NCBI GenBank assembly: GCA_014378195.1
Contig: JACMOC010000036.1
Location: forward strand, 62,001 to 126,000
Reading direction: 5' to 3'
Source of the DNA: Oligoflexus sp.
GTDB lineage: Bacteria; Bdellovibrionota_B; Oligoflexia; Oligoflexales; Oligoflexaceae
DNA: 64,000 nucleotides
Shown: one piece after another, positions 17,843 through 26,463 of the stretch
How positions within the stretch are numbered: position 1 is the stretch's first letter
Layout of the letters: every line of letters begins with the position of its first letter
The notes under the pieces: model-generated
Told to the model about the DNA's origin: nothing
Database searches by the model: none
Seen by the model: the letters and a program-made list of their open reading frames with translations, nothing else
Made by a program: the position numbers and the translations under genes

Positions 17843-17887
17843 CAAAAAAAGAGCCCGCTTGGATATGCCGCCAAGCTGAGCTGTTTT
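17843..17887 (-). terminator. Terminator of the receiver-like/ATPase gene
   Basis: On the minus strand, a stem around GCTTGG/CCAAGC extended by AGC/GCT pairs is followed by seven T. It lies 25 bases after the stop of the gene ending at 17912. Confidence 0.75.
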
Positions 17888-17911
17888 AAGCGTACAAATC
17901 GCAGAAACGGT

Positions 17912-18868
17912 TTAGGCTGAGAAGTAGTGAATGGAACGGGCGAGGCTGGCGAAATCACGCAGCGGGTCGTTGATGTCAATCAAGGCCATAATCTCCGTGC
18001 GATTACCTTTCTCGACATTACAGACGATACCGTGACTCGAGTAGAGGATCTTGAACAGGCCAAGTCCAGCGCCGCCTTTTTTATCATCGATCAGACCTTC
18101 GCCGTCTTCGCGACGTAAGACTTTTTTCAAATATGTGAGCAGGGTGGTTTTTTTCAAGGCGCCGAATGGGTCACTGCTGGAAATCGCCAAGATCTGCCCA
18201 TCGCAGCCATAACTGAGTTCCCCATACTCCTCAGGCTGCAGAATAATCGAAGTCAACTGATCGACGTTTTGAAACCTTGGAATACCTGCGGCAACAGGGG
18301 CGTCGTAAATCGTATTCATGAGCAGTTCTTCGCTGATACCAAAGGCGACGCGCGCGATGTGTTGGCCGAGGTGGCAAGCTTCAGCAAAACGTTGAACCTG
18401 GAGGTTCAGCGTCTCTCTTTGAGACGAGGAACGGATCTGTTCTTTGTGGATAGGGGTGTGGGGCGCAAGATATTTGGCAATTCCGAAAATATCCTTGGTG
18501 CGAATCTTGGCGAGTGTGATCCGAAGTTGATTGACGGTCCAGTTCTCACGGCCTTTGTTGACGATGATGTGATCTACGAGCGTCGCTTCCTCGCCGTGGA
18601 GGAGGCCGCTGTAGCTGATCATAGCAAGATCGGTGACGAGTATGGCCTGGCCCTTGGGATGGAGCGCCCGGAACTGCGTAAAGAGTTCGTAATCAGGTGA
18701 ATTGGAAACGAGCAGGGCTATATCCGCCCGCTGCCTGAGTATGAGGAGGGCTGCCCGGGAGTCCGTAACGGACTCGAGCTGATGGCCTTCAGAAATCACT
18801 CGCAACGCCTCGATAGTAGGCAGAGGTTTGAATCCACCACTATCGGCAAATAAAGCAGTCGCTGTCAT
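17912..18868 (-). CDS. Receiver-like protein with a C-terminal HATPase domain
   Basis: About 318 residues. The first 120 look like a degenerate receiver (TATALFADSGGF opening, IALLVSNSPDYELF in place of the phospho-Asp strand, AILVTD, and a KGRENW late-Lys region). Residues about 160-310 resemble the ATPase domain of histidine kinases or RsbW-type anti-sigma kinases: ISEELLMNTIYDA as N box, SSSDPFGAL, and GGAGLGLFKI as G box. No histidine-phosphotransfer helix is present. It may thus bind ATP to control a partner such as an anti-sigma system. The ATG at 18868 has AGGG ahead of it; a GTG two codons earlier is less likely. Single gene, upstream-divergent from the motor cluster. Confidence 0.6.
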   Translation of the reverse strand: MTATALFADSGGFKPLPTIEALRVISEGHQLESVTDSRAALLILRQRADIALLVSNSPDYELFTQFRALHPKGQAILVTDLAMISYSGLLHGEEATLVDHIIVNKGRENWTVNQLRITLAKIRTKDIFGIAKYLAPHTPIHKEQIRSSSQRETLNLQVQRFAEACHLGQHIARVAFGISEELLMNTIYDAPVAAGIPRFQNVDQLTSIILQPEEYGELSYGCDGQILAISSSDPFGALKKTTLLTYLKKVLRREDGEGLIDDKKGGAGLGLFKILYSSHGIVCNVEKGNRTEIMALIDINDPLRDFASLARSIHYFSA

Positions 18869-19032
18869 ACCCACCCTGGATTTTGTAAACCGCTAAAACA
18901 ATTTGCAACAGTGGCGAAGTTCGCAGTGTGCACAAAATAAAACTTAGTCGTTATTTCCTACGCTGGTGCTTTCACTATAGACCAAACTGCCTACCGAATC
19001 CAGACAGATTGAAGGAAAGATCAAAGGGGTGG

Positions 19033-19062
19033 TTGACAGGATTGCTCAAGGGTTCGTAGAAT
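19033..19062 (+). promoter_or_regulatory. Sigma70-type promoter of the Agl/Glt-like cluster
   Basis: A perfect -35 TTGACA, an 18-base spacer and TAGAAT as -10, about 85 bases before the TolQ-like start. It is the best promoter match I saw in the window and is positioned to drive the whole cluster. Confidence 0.75.
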
Positions 19063-19148
19063 TTTACTAAAGCCAAAAAAGCTATTTCTGCTTTCTTCGC
19101 GTCGCTTGTGAGACAAGCTTCAACCTATCATGGAGGTCGGATTAGGAT

Positions 19149-19805
19149 ATGGACGCACTGCATCACTACTTTGAGTCCGGTGGATGGCCAATCATGGTCT
19201 CGATTCTCAGCGTCTTGGTTATCTCTTTGGGATTGGTTGTAGAACGCGCCTTCCGCCTCTGGATGGTCTACGATCTCGTCAATTCCGATGGTTTCATGGC
19301 GATGGTTCAAAAAATGGTCATGAACAACTCGATCGAGAATGCGATTCGCCTTTGCAAAAAAGCGCGTCCTAAGCTTCTGCCCCATGTTCTTGCAGAAGGT
19401 CTGAAGCGTTCGAATGATTCGACCCAGGAAATCTCCAACGCGGTTGACCAGGCTGTTCTCACCGTGTTGCCGCAAATCACGACCCGCGTGTCGTTCCTTG
19501 CGACGACCGCGAACGTTGCGACACTGCTCGGCCTCCTCGGTACAATTTTCGGTCTGATGCGCTCTTTCGCAGCGGTTGCCAAGGCGACTGGCGCGCAAAA
19601 GCAAACCCTACTCGCTGAAGGTATTTCGGAAGCTCTGAACGCGACCTCTTTCGGTCTGTCGACGGCTCTCTTCTGTCTCTTCTGCTATGGTGTTCTCACC
19701 GCGAAGCAAAAGTCGATCGTGGATGACGTCAACAAAAACGCGTCCAAACTTGTCGATCTTCTTTATACGCGCAAAATGAAGCTCAAAGGCACCAAAAAAG
19801 CCTAA
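19149..19805 (+). CDS. TolQ/ExbB/MotA-family proton channel subunit (AglR-like)
   Basis: 218-residue inner-membrane protein of the proton-driven motor family. There are three membrane segments: about residues 12-35 (IMVSILSVLVISLGLVV), 110-138 (VSFLATTANVATLLGLLGTIFGLM) and 160-185 (ALNATSFGLSTALFCLFCYG). The motif LLGLLGTIFGL and the Thr/Ala-lined last helix are typical of ExbB/TolQ. First gene of an eight-gene run in the same direction, right after a strong promoter, with two TolR-like genes next. By synteny this corresponds to the AglR component of the myxobacterial motility motor, which takes energy from the proton gradient. A Tol or TonB role is less likely because of the TPR/FHA/barrel neighbours. 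Confidence 0.85.
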   Translation: MDALHHYFESGGWPIMVSILSVLVISLGLVVERAFRLWMVYDLVNSDGFMAMVQKMVMNNSIENAIRLCKKARPKLLPHVLAEGLKRSNDSTQEISNAVDQAVLTVLPQITTRVSFLATTANVATLLGLLGTIFGLMRSFAAVAKATGAQKQTLLAEGISEALNATSFGLSTALFCLFCYGVLTAKQKSIVDDVNKNASKLVDLLYTRKMKLKGTKKA

Positions 19806-19818
19806 GTAGGAGTCAGAT

Positions 19819-20367
19819 TTGGGCACGCACAAGAAAAGACGGCCTAACAGCGATGTGGGGCCAGAAGCTCCCGAACTCAATGTTATGCCTTTCATCGACG
19901 TCTTCTCGATGCTGAATACCTTTCTCTTGGTATCAGCGGCGTTCCTTGGACTCGGTATCCTGGAAGTTCAGGTCCCGTATCTCTCGAATTCACCTGATAT
20001 CAAGGATGAGCCCAAAAGAAGCTTTTCCATTCGGGTCGATATCGAGGATGCTCAGATCAAGGTGACTTCTCTTTGGACCGCGCCTCCCGAGGACAAGGTC
20101 GAGAAGACCTATAAGTTTGATGACACTGATATCAGCCGGCTGCATACGGACATGATCGCTCTCAGAATGAAGGTTCCAGAGACCGATAAGTTGACCCTTT
20201 ATGCCGACGATACCGTGAAATACGAGCAGCTCGTAAAGGTCATCGACAATGTGAAAACGGTGAAGGAAAAAGAGCCGCGCATGAACTTACCGCCCGGACC
20301 GGACGGCAAGCCTGCTCCTAATAACTTCATCTATGAAAAAGTCGTAATCGGAAGCGTCATACTTTAA
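19819..20367 (+). CDS. ExbD/TolR-family motor subunit, first copy
   Basis: 182 residues with one N-terminal membrane helix. The segment ELNVMPFIDVFSMLNTFLLVSAAF carries the conserved Asp that takes part in proton flow in ExbD/TolR. The rest is a periplasmic domain with a peptidoglycan-binding-like layout and the late LTLYADDTVKYEQLV typical of TolR. The start is TTG with a TAGGAG site, 13 bases after the TolQ-like gene. It pairs with the second TolR-like gene, as AglQ and AglS do in myxobacteria. Confidence 0.83.
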   Translation: MGTHKKRRPNSDVGPEAPELNVMPFIDVFSMLNTFLLVSAAFLGLGILEVQVPYLSNSPDIKDEPKRSFSIRVDIEDAQIKVTSLWTAPPEDKVEKTYKFDDTDISRLHTDMIALRMKVPETDKLTLYADDTVKYEQLVKVIDNVKTVKEKEPRMNLPPGPDGKPAPNNFIYEKVVIGSVIL

Positions 20368-20384
20368 TAAGATCAGGGGGTTTT

Positions 20385-20897
20385 ATGGCATCTGCAGGTG
20401 GTGATTCAGGCGAAACGTTATCGCTCAACCTTATGCCTATGCTTGATATCTTCAGTATCTTGGTGACGTTTCTTCTGATGAGTTACTCGACTGATCCCAC
20501 GACGCATGACGTTGATTCCAACCTCGAGCTGCCGGATTCGGTAACTTTGGTGACTATGGATGAGGTTCCAAGTATCGTGGTCAATCGTAATGAGATTCTT
20601 GTGAACAACAAGAAACTCGTGACGCTTGAAAACGGCAAAGTCCCCGCTGCCGACCTTGCGCAGGGCGCGATAATGCCTGTTTTTAAAGCTTTGAAGGAAA
20701 TCTCCGACGTCAATAAAAAGGCAATCGAAGAGTTCCGTCGTGACACCTCTCCCGACGATAAGAAGGCCAAGCCTGGTGAAATCACCATAGAGATGGATAA
20801 GAAACACGACTTTCAGCTTCTGAAACGTATAATGCTTTCAGGACAACAGGCCGAATTCGTCACCTTTAAGCTCTTGGTGGCTAAAGAGTCGATCTAG
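20385..20897 (+). CDS. ExbD/TolR-family motor subunit, second copy
   Basis: 170 residues. The N-terminal segment SLNLMPMLDIFSILVTFLLMSY again has the proton-path Asp in its single helix, and the rest is periplasmic. A charged insert (RRDTSPDDKKAKPGE) separates the two halves of the C-terminal domain and differs from the first copy. It follows the first copy by 17 bases with AGGGGG as ribosome site. Two unequal TolR subunits next to one TolQ is the arrangement of Agl-type motors. Confidence 0.83.
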   Translation: MASAGGDSGETLSLNLMPMLDIFSILVTFLLMSYSTDPTTHDVDSNLELPDSVTLVTMDEVPSIVVNRNEILVNNKKLVTLENGKVPAADLAQGAIMPVFKALKEISDVNKKAIEEFRRDTSPDDKKAKPGEITIEMDKKHDFQLLKRIMLSGQQAEFVTFKLLVAKESI

Positions 20898-20916
20898 AAC
20901 CGAAGGAAAGGCAAAC

Positions 20917-21744
20917 ATGAAGGCCCTTCTGCCGAAATGCAGCAAATCTCGAGTCTTGGACATCGGCCGGAGCAGCTTAAAAGTGCTCCTGGCTTTTGCG
21001 TTTTTACAGACAGCACTGCCACAAAAAGCGGCGGCTGCCGAGGAAAAAAATGCCGATGGACCGTCGGCGGAGGCTGAACGCTTCAAAGATACCGAGATCC
21101 GCGTGATCAGGCCTCGTTATTTCAACAAGTCCAAACGCTTCGAACTCGGTGTCGCCATGAATGCTATAATGAACGAAAGTTTCATCTATACGTTCATGGC
21201 TACAGGTATCGTCACCTACCACATCAACGAGGAGTGGGCGATTGAAGGTACGGCGTCGTATGGATTAAACGTCGACCGCGAAGATAAACGCGTGTTGTTC
21301 GATAAATTCAACATCAAAACGCAAATTTTTCGGACGCAGTATCAGGCCGAGCTGGCTGTTCAGTATACGCCCATCTATGGCAAATGGCAGCTCCCGTCCG
21401 GTCGTTTGATATATTTTGATACTTATCTGGCGGCCGGTTTCGGACAGACAGGTGTCGAGTGGAAGTATAACGATTTCTGCGAAGCCCCCACGGCGGCGAA
21501 TTCAGAGGCTCTGCCGACCAACGCCGTCAAAGGTTATCCGACTATGATGATCGGTGCCGGTCAGCGGTATTTCATCAACAAAACGACAGCCTATCGTTTT
21601 GAAATCAAAGGGCACAGGTTCCTCTACAACGAACTCGATGCCGAGTGCAGTCCGGTCAAGGCCAAGGCCTCTGGTCAGCAGTTCGCCAGCGGCGCGGCGC
21701 ATGACGTTATCACCATACTCCTTGGTATCTCACGATTCTTTTAG
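20917..21744 (+). CDS. Outer-membrane beta-barrel protein of the motor cluster
   Basis: 275 residues. A long N-terminal signal (SLKVLLAFAFLQTALPQKAAA) is followed by alternating beta-strand segments with aromatic girdles (FELGVAMNAIMNESFIYTF; GIVTYHINEEWAIEGTASYG; RLIYFDTYLAAGFGQTG) and the ending ITILLGISRFF, a C-terminal Phe as recognised by the BAM machinery. The size and context match the OMP family found in Myxococcus and Bdellovibrio Glt clusters (GltA/GltB-like). It probably gives the outer-membrane contact of the machine. It lies 19 bases after the second TolR gene. Confidence 0.75.
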   Translation: MKALLPKCSKSRVLDIGRSSLKVLLAFAFLQTALPQKAAAAEEKNADGPSAEAERFKDTEIRVIRPRYFNKSKRFELGVAMNAIMNESFIYTFMATGIVTYHINEEWAIEGTASYGLNVDREDKRVLFDKFNIKTQIFRTQYQAELAVQYTPIYGKWQLPSGRLIYFDTYLAAGFGQTGVEWKYNDFCEAPTAANSEALPTNAVKGYPTMMIGAGQRYFINKTTAYRFEIKGHRFLYNELDAECSPVKAKASGQQFASGAAHDVITILLGISRFF

Positions 21745-21758
21745 TTCTTCGAGGGCAT

Positions 21759-23357
21759 ATGGCTAGGAAATCGCGGTTCACAGTTGCAGTTCTTCTCGCT
21801 TGGTCGATGCTGAGCAGCTCCTCGCTGTTCGCCGATTACAAGACAGCTAAAGCCCTGTATACGAAGAAGAATTACCCGAAAGCCGCAGAGGCGTTCTTCG
21901 AAGTTTATGAAAAGGGTACCAACAAGGTCGAAAAACGCAAAGCCGAATGGGGCCTTGCTCAGTCCTTGGAAAAGATGAAGCTGCCTTATTCGGCGTCCAA
22001 GTATTACAGCGTTATAGTGCGAAGGGGCCGCGTCGCGGATAACCCTTTCTTCCGTTCTGCGCTGGAAGATCTTGGTAAAATCAACAGTAAGATTAGTCTC
22101 GGCCAGTCCCATATCGTGCAGCTTTTCAAGGCGGAAATTCGTCTGTCGGACGTGCCTGGTCCGGCCCGCGGGTTCTACTTCTACTACAAAGGCGTTGAGG
22201 CTTTTGGCGATAAGAGCCTTGACACCGCCGATCACTATTTTGAAATGGTCCCGGCCGGTAGTCCCTACCAGCTCGGCGCCCTTTTTCATCAAGGCGTGAT
22301 TGCCAACCTTCAGGGGCGGCACTCGCGTTCGATCGCGTTGTTTGAGAAAGTCCTGGCCGGTACGCGCGATCGCCCTGAATACAAAGAGCTCCAAGAGATG
22401 TCGCTCATGAACATGGCGCGCGTCAATTACGAGATCAAACGCTTTGCCGAAGCGATTTCCTATTACGGCCAGATTCCGCGTGACTCAGAAAACTGGCTGG
22501 ACGCCATCTGGGAATCTTCATGGGCGTTTTTCTTTATCGAGAAGTACAACAATACGCTCGGCAACATCCATACGATCCATTCTCCGTTTTTCGAGAACCG
22601 TTTTTATCCGGAAGCCTACATTCTTCAGTCGATCACCTTTCTGAGAATGTGCCGCTACGATCAGGTCAAAGAATCGATGAAACGCTTCAAAGAGCGTTAT
22701 CAGCCTGTTTTTGGCGATGTCCGTGGGATGATGAACCGTTACAAGGGTGATCCGAAAGGCTTCTTCAAATTTGTCTACGACTATCGCACCGGCAGCCTGA
22801 CGAGCTATCGTAAGGCTGAGGAGATCGTGAAAAAGCTTTCCCAGGTCGATGCTTTTAAAGAGGCTATGGACACGATTCGTTTCACTGACCGTGAAATCAA
22901 CTCTTTGAAAAACAAAGGCGGCGGCTGGAAGAGTTCCGGGCTGCTGGAAGATGTTTCCAGTTTTCTCGAGCAGAAAAAATCGACCGCAATACTCGACGCT
23001 GGGCAACGGGTCTACAAAGAGGCTGGCACATACTACACGCAGCTTATGGAACTCTCAAACCAGACCAAGTTGATCGTGGCTGAAATGCAGCTTGGCAAAC
23101 TTGCCAAACTCCGCTCTCTCATCAGCATTGCTGAAGAAGATAAAAAGTCTCAGTTCATCGGTGGTTTGCAGAAGCTCAACATCAACCAGACTTTGGAATT
23201 CTGGCCTTTCGAAGGGGAATACTGGGAAGACGAACTTGGCTTCTATGTTTACAACATGCCAAGCAAATGTTCGACTCTGAAGGACTCCGACGCGGGCGAC
23301 AAGGGTGACAAAGGCGACAAAGGCGACAAAGAAGCTCCTCCTTCTACTAAAGAATAG
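21759..23357 (+). CDS. Periplasmic TPR protein with a GDK-repeat tail
   Basis: 532 residues. The signal peptide ends around SSSLFA. Residues about 25-330 hold TPR-type helical hairpins (KALYTKKNYPKAAEAFFEVYEKG; LGALFHQGVIANLQGRHSRSIALFEKVL; MNMARVNYEIKRFAEAISYYGQI). A helical region follows and the last 20 residues are a Gly-Asp-Lys repeat ending in an acidic/Pro tail. By position it is the counterpart of TPR proteins such as GltE/GltI in the Agl/Glt machine, probably linking motor and outer membrane. Starts 14 bases after the barrel gene. Confidence 0.7.
   Translation: MARKSRFTVAVLLAWSMLSSSSLFADYKTAKALYTKKNYPKAAEAFFEVYEKGTNKVEKRKAEWGLAQSLEKMKLPYSASKYYSVIVRRGRVADNPFFRSALEDLGKINSKISLGQSHIVQLFKAEIRLSDVPGPARGFYFYYKGVEAFGDKSLDTADHYFEMVPAGSPYQLGALFHQGVIANLQGRHSRSIALFEKVLAGTRDRPEYKELQEMSLMNMARVNYEIKRFAEAISYYGQIPRDSENWLDAIWESSWAFFFIEKYNNTLGNIHTIHSPFFENRFYPEAYILQSITFLRMCRYDQVKESMKRFKERYQPVFGDVRGMMNRYKGDPKGFFKFVYDYRTGSLTSYRKAEEIVKKLSQVDAFKEAMDTIRFTDREINSLKNKGGGWKSSGLLEDVSSFLEQKKSTAILDAGQRVYKEAGTYYTQLMELSNQTKLIVAEMQLGKLAKLRSLISIAEEDKKSQFIGGLQKLNINQTLEFWPFEGEYWEDELGFYVYNMPSKCSTLKDSDAGDKGDKGDKGDKEAPPSTKE
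23295..23330 (+). repeat. Four tandem nine-base GDK codon repeats
   Basis: Four copies of GG(C/T)GACAA(A/G) encode Gly-Asp-Lys four times near the C-terminus of the 532-residue TPR protein. Direct repeats of this kind can change copy number by slippage without altering frame. Confidence 0.9.
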
Positions 23358-23376
23358 TGTTTGATAAGGGATTGAT

Positions 23377-26300
23377 ATGCGCTTTTTGCTCCACACATTG
23401 CTGCTCCTGGAACTGTGCTTAGTTCCGCTCGCCCCGCGCCTCATGGCACAGGAGCAAAAGCGCGCTGTTCTCAAAATCGAAGAGCGCAAGCGGGCCAAAA
23501 CCGATGCTACAAGTAAAAAGGCACCACAGATTCGCCACTCGGCGGTCTTTGCTATGCAGGTCGAAAAAAAGCTGATAGCCGGCATCGATAAAACGACAGC
23601 GTATCTCGAAAAAACGGCCAAAAGCCTACCTTCGAAATCGCCGCAGCGTTTGCAGATTCTGGAACGTATCCTGAACCTTCATATGGAACAAGCAACTTAC
23701 GTTCGCTCCGAAGAAGAGCGTCAGTACGATAAAGTCTGGAAAGCGTGGCAGTCTGGTGGCAAAAAAGGTACGGAACCGCGTCTTTCGACGGCAAAATCGA
23801 TGGGCCACTGGAAAAAAGTGATCAGTCAGTCTTCCGAGATACTTACGGAGTATCCGCGCAGCGAAAACGCTGACCAGATAACCTATAACAAAGCCGTCGC
23901 TCTTCAGTACCTCGGCAAAGAAAAGGATTCGGCGCGGATCTACACCCAGTTGATCCAACAGTATCCCAACTCTGCCATTGCAGGGGATGCTTATGCGTCT
24001 CTCGGTGATTTCTACTTTGACCGAAACGACTTTGTGAATGCCAAGGGCAACTTTACCAAAGCCCTCAAGTACAAACGATCCAAACGATTCCTCTGGTCGA
24101 TGTTTAAACTCGGCTGGTGTGCGTATAACCTCGGCGACTACAAATCAAGTTTAACCTATTGGAAACAGCTGGTTACTCTAGCGAAAGGCAGTTCGGGCCA
24201 AGATGCGAACCTAAGAGAAGAATCGCTCCGCGACATGGTTTATGCCTTTGCTGAACTCAAAATGATCGACGAGGCCATTGCGTATTATCGCGCCAATGGC
24301 GGAACTCAGTATATCGGCCCCTTCCTTACTCTTCTGGCTCAGATTCTGGCCGACCAAGGCGCTTATGCACAATCGATCTCGGTTTTGAAGCGTTTCCAAA
24401 GCCTTGTCCCGAACGATCCGGAAGGCGCGAATGCTCAAAAAGAAATCATCAGCCTCTATGCAGCGGTTGGGACTCTACCGAAAGTCTGGGTTGAGCTTGA
24501 GCGCTATGCGCTTCAGTATGGGGCGAATTCGGGTTGGGCAAAAGCTAACGAGAAAAATCTCGTAGTCGACACCCAAAACGAAATCAAAGATCAAATGCTG
24601 TACTACGCGACCCTTACGCACCAAAATGCGATCAAGGATGACAATCGTGAAGGGAACCTCGAAGCCCGCAAAGGCTACCTGCTCTTCATCAAATATTTCC
24701 CGAAGGCACGGGAAGTCACGGGTGTGAAATACTACCTTGCCGATATCGAGTACTACCTGAAAGATTACAAAGCGGCCGGTCGTTATTATCTTGAGATCGC
24801 AAGCCTTGGCAAAGCCAATGCTCTCAAATACTCAGCAAAGGCTGACAAGGGCGAGAACATTCACAAAGAAGTTTCCGTCAACATGGTGAACGCATTCGTG
24901 AAGGATTTTGAGCCCGAGTTCAAAGTCCTTAAGAAGGAAAAACCTGACTTCACCAAACCCAAACCTATTTCGGTTCGCGCCCGCAACTACGCAAAGGCCT
25001 GTTCGAAATATGTCGAGTGGTATCCTGAAGACAAAGAACGCGTGAAGAGCTGTGATATAGGCGTAACCGACGTCTTTTACCACTCTGCGCAAAAAGACAA
25101 TGCTATCAAATACTTGAAGAATATAGCGGTAAAATATGCGAAGGAAAAAGAAGGCCAGAACGCGGTCGACTCTCTGATCCCTATCGTCAAAAGCGATCGT
25201 GCGGCTCTGCTTGCGACAGCCAACTTCCTCCTGAAAGTACCCGAGTACCGAAATGGCAAAGTTGGTCAGGACTTGCGTAACATTCAACGCGGTGCGGAAA
25301 AAGAAGACATTGCGAAAGAAAGTGATGTATTCAAACGAGCTCAACGTTCCGAAGCGCAGGCGCGTAAATACCCGACCGACCCTGATGTCGACAAACTCTG
25401 GTACAACGCTGCCGTTGATTATTTGAAAGCCGGTGCCGTCCCCCAGGCGATCACAGCTTATCTCGTGATCGTAACAAAGTTCCCGGACAAGCCGCAGGCG
25501 AAGGACTCTTTACTTCAGGTTGGTCAGATTTACGAAAAACAACTGGAGTACGACAAGGCTTCGGAATATTACACGGCTTTCTCAAACAAATACCCGAAAG
25601 AGAAAGAGGCAATCCCGGCGTTGGCAACGGCTTGCGAACTCCAAATCGCTTTGAACACCGCAAAAGCACTGGCGAGCTGCAACGCTTACGCTCAAAAAGA
25701 TCCGAGCGGCGCGCAGGGCTTTACCGAAGAGCTGATCGAAGGTGCGGAACGAGCGAAACGTACAGAGCAGCTTGTTACCATCATCAAAAATCAGTACCTC
25801 GGCAAATTCAAACTCAACGCGAACCAACAGATCGTTGCTTATTACCGGATCTATCGCTCCGGTGCGGGTGAAGCAGCTCAAGCGGCAGCGCAGATCAAAG
25901 CCATCTTTGGCCAAAGCCCTGGGGCCGTCTCGGGCGAAGCGATTCGTTATGTCGGAGAGTTGATCTATAAAGAAGTCGAAGGCGTCGTCCCTCGTTATAT
26001 GAAAATCGGTTTGGCCGGCGGCACAGTTGATGCGCTCGCGAAATCGATCGAGAACAAAGCGGTTGGACTCCAACAGGTTGAGCAGTCTCTCGGCCGCGTC
26101 GTAAACACGAAAGACCCATACTGGGGTGTAGCGGCTCTTTATCAACTTGGCCTCGCTAACGAACACTTTGCCGAAATCCTTGCGAATCCACCAGCGATTC
26201 AGGGCGCAAGCAAAGAGGACGTTTTGAAAGAACTCGCGCCGCAGATCGCGGGTCGTAAACAAGAAGCCATGAAATGGTATAAAACTGCGCAAGACACGGT

Positions 26301-26463
26301 TAGTCAGTTCAAGGTTTACAATGATTGGTCGATCCGGGTTTTGGGCGGTGTGAATCGCATGTCTGGCAAAAAAGTGCAGTTTGACGACTACGTAGTCGCC
26401 CCAGACTTTCTCGGATCCGAACTGGCTGGCGGCATGACCTCAAGCCTGAAAGGAGATAAATAA
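23377..26463 (+). CDS. Large periplasmic TPR protein of the motor cluster
   Basis: 1028 residues with an N-terminal signal (LLHTLLLLELCLVPLAPRLMA). Most of the mature protein is made of TPR-like repeats: YNKAVALQYLGKEKDSARIYTQLIQQYP, GDAYASLGDFYFDRNDFVNAKGNFTKAL, FKLGWCAYNLGDYKSSLTYWKQL, and further ones near residues 690-770 (YLKAGAVPQAITAYLVIVTKFP; DKASEYYTAFSNKYP). It is Lys-rich and low in Cys. Size and order place it with the long periplasmic TPR component of Glt systems, probably a scaffold across the periplasm. Its last base overlaps the next ATG (TAATG), so translation is coupled to the lipoprotein gene. Confidence 0.72.
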   Translation: MRFLLHTLLLLELCLVPLAPRLMAQEQKRAVLKIEERKRAKTDATSKKAPQIRHSAVFAMQVEKKLIAGIDKTTAYLEKTAKSLPSKSPQRLQILERILNLHMEQATYVRSEEERQYDKVWKAWQSGGKKGTEPRLSTAKSMGHWKKVISQSSEILTEYPRSENADQITYNKAVALQYLGKEKDSARIYTQLIQQYPNSAIAGDAYASLGDFYFDRNDFVNAKGNFTKALKYKRSKRFLWSMFKLGWCAYNLGDYKSSLTYWKQLVTLAKGSSGQDANLREESLRDMVYAFAELKMIDEAIAYYRANGGTQYIGPFLTLLAQILADQGAYAQSISVLKRFQSLVPNDPEGANAQKEIISLYAAVGTLPKVWVELERYALQYGANSGWAKANEKNLVVDTQNEIKDQMLYYATLTHQNAIKDDNREGNLEARKGYLLFIKYFPKAREVTGVKYYLADIEYYLKDYKAAGRYYLEIASLGKANALKYSAKADKGENIHKEVSVNMVNAFVKDFEPEFKVLKKEKPDFTKPKPISVRARNYAKACSKYVEWYPEDKERVKSCDIGVTDVFYHSAQKDNAIKYLKNIAVKYAKEKEGQNAVDSLIPIVKSDRAALLATANFLLKVPEYRNGKVGQDLRNIQRGAEKEDIAKESDVFKRAQRSEAQARKYPTDPDVDKLWYNAAVDYLKAGAVPQAITAYLVIVTKFPDKPQAKDSLLQVGQIYEKQLEYDKASEYYTAFSNKYPKEKEAIPALATACELQIALNTAKALASCNAYAQKDPSGAQGFTEELIEGAERAKRTEQLVTIIKNQYLGKFKLNANQQIVAYYRIYRSGAGEAAQAAAQIKAIFGQSPGAVSGEAIRYVGELIYKEVEGVVPRYMKIGLAGGTVDALAKSIENKAVGLQQVEQSLGRVVNTKDPYWGVAALYQLGLANEHFAEILANPPAIQGASKEDVLKELAPQIAGRKQEAMKWYKTAQDTVSQFKVYNDWSIRVLGGVNRMSGKKVQFDDYVVAPDFLGSELAGGMTSSLKGDK

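Noticed and set aside
19027-19062. A riboswitch or small RNA before the motor cluster
   Set aside because: Only a promoter is seen; no conserved stem or riboswitch motif could be recognised.
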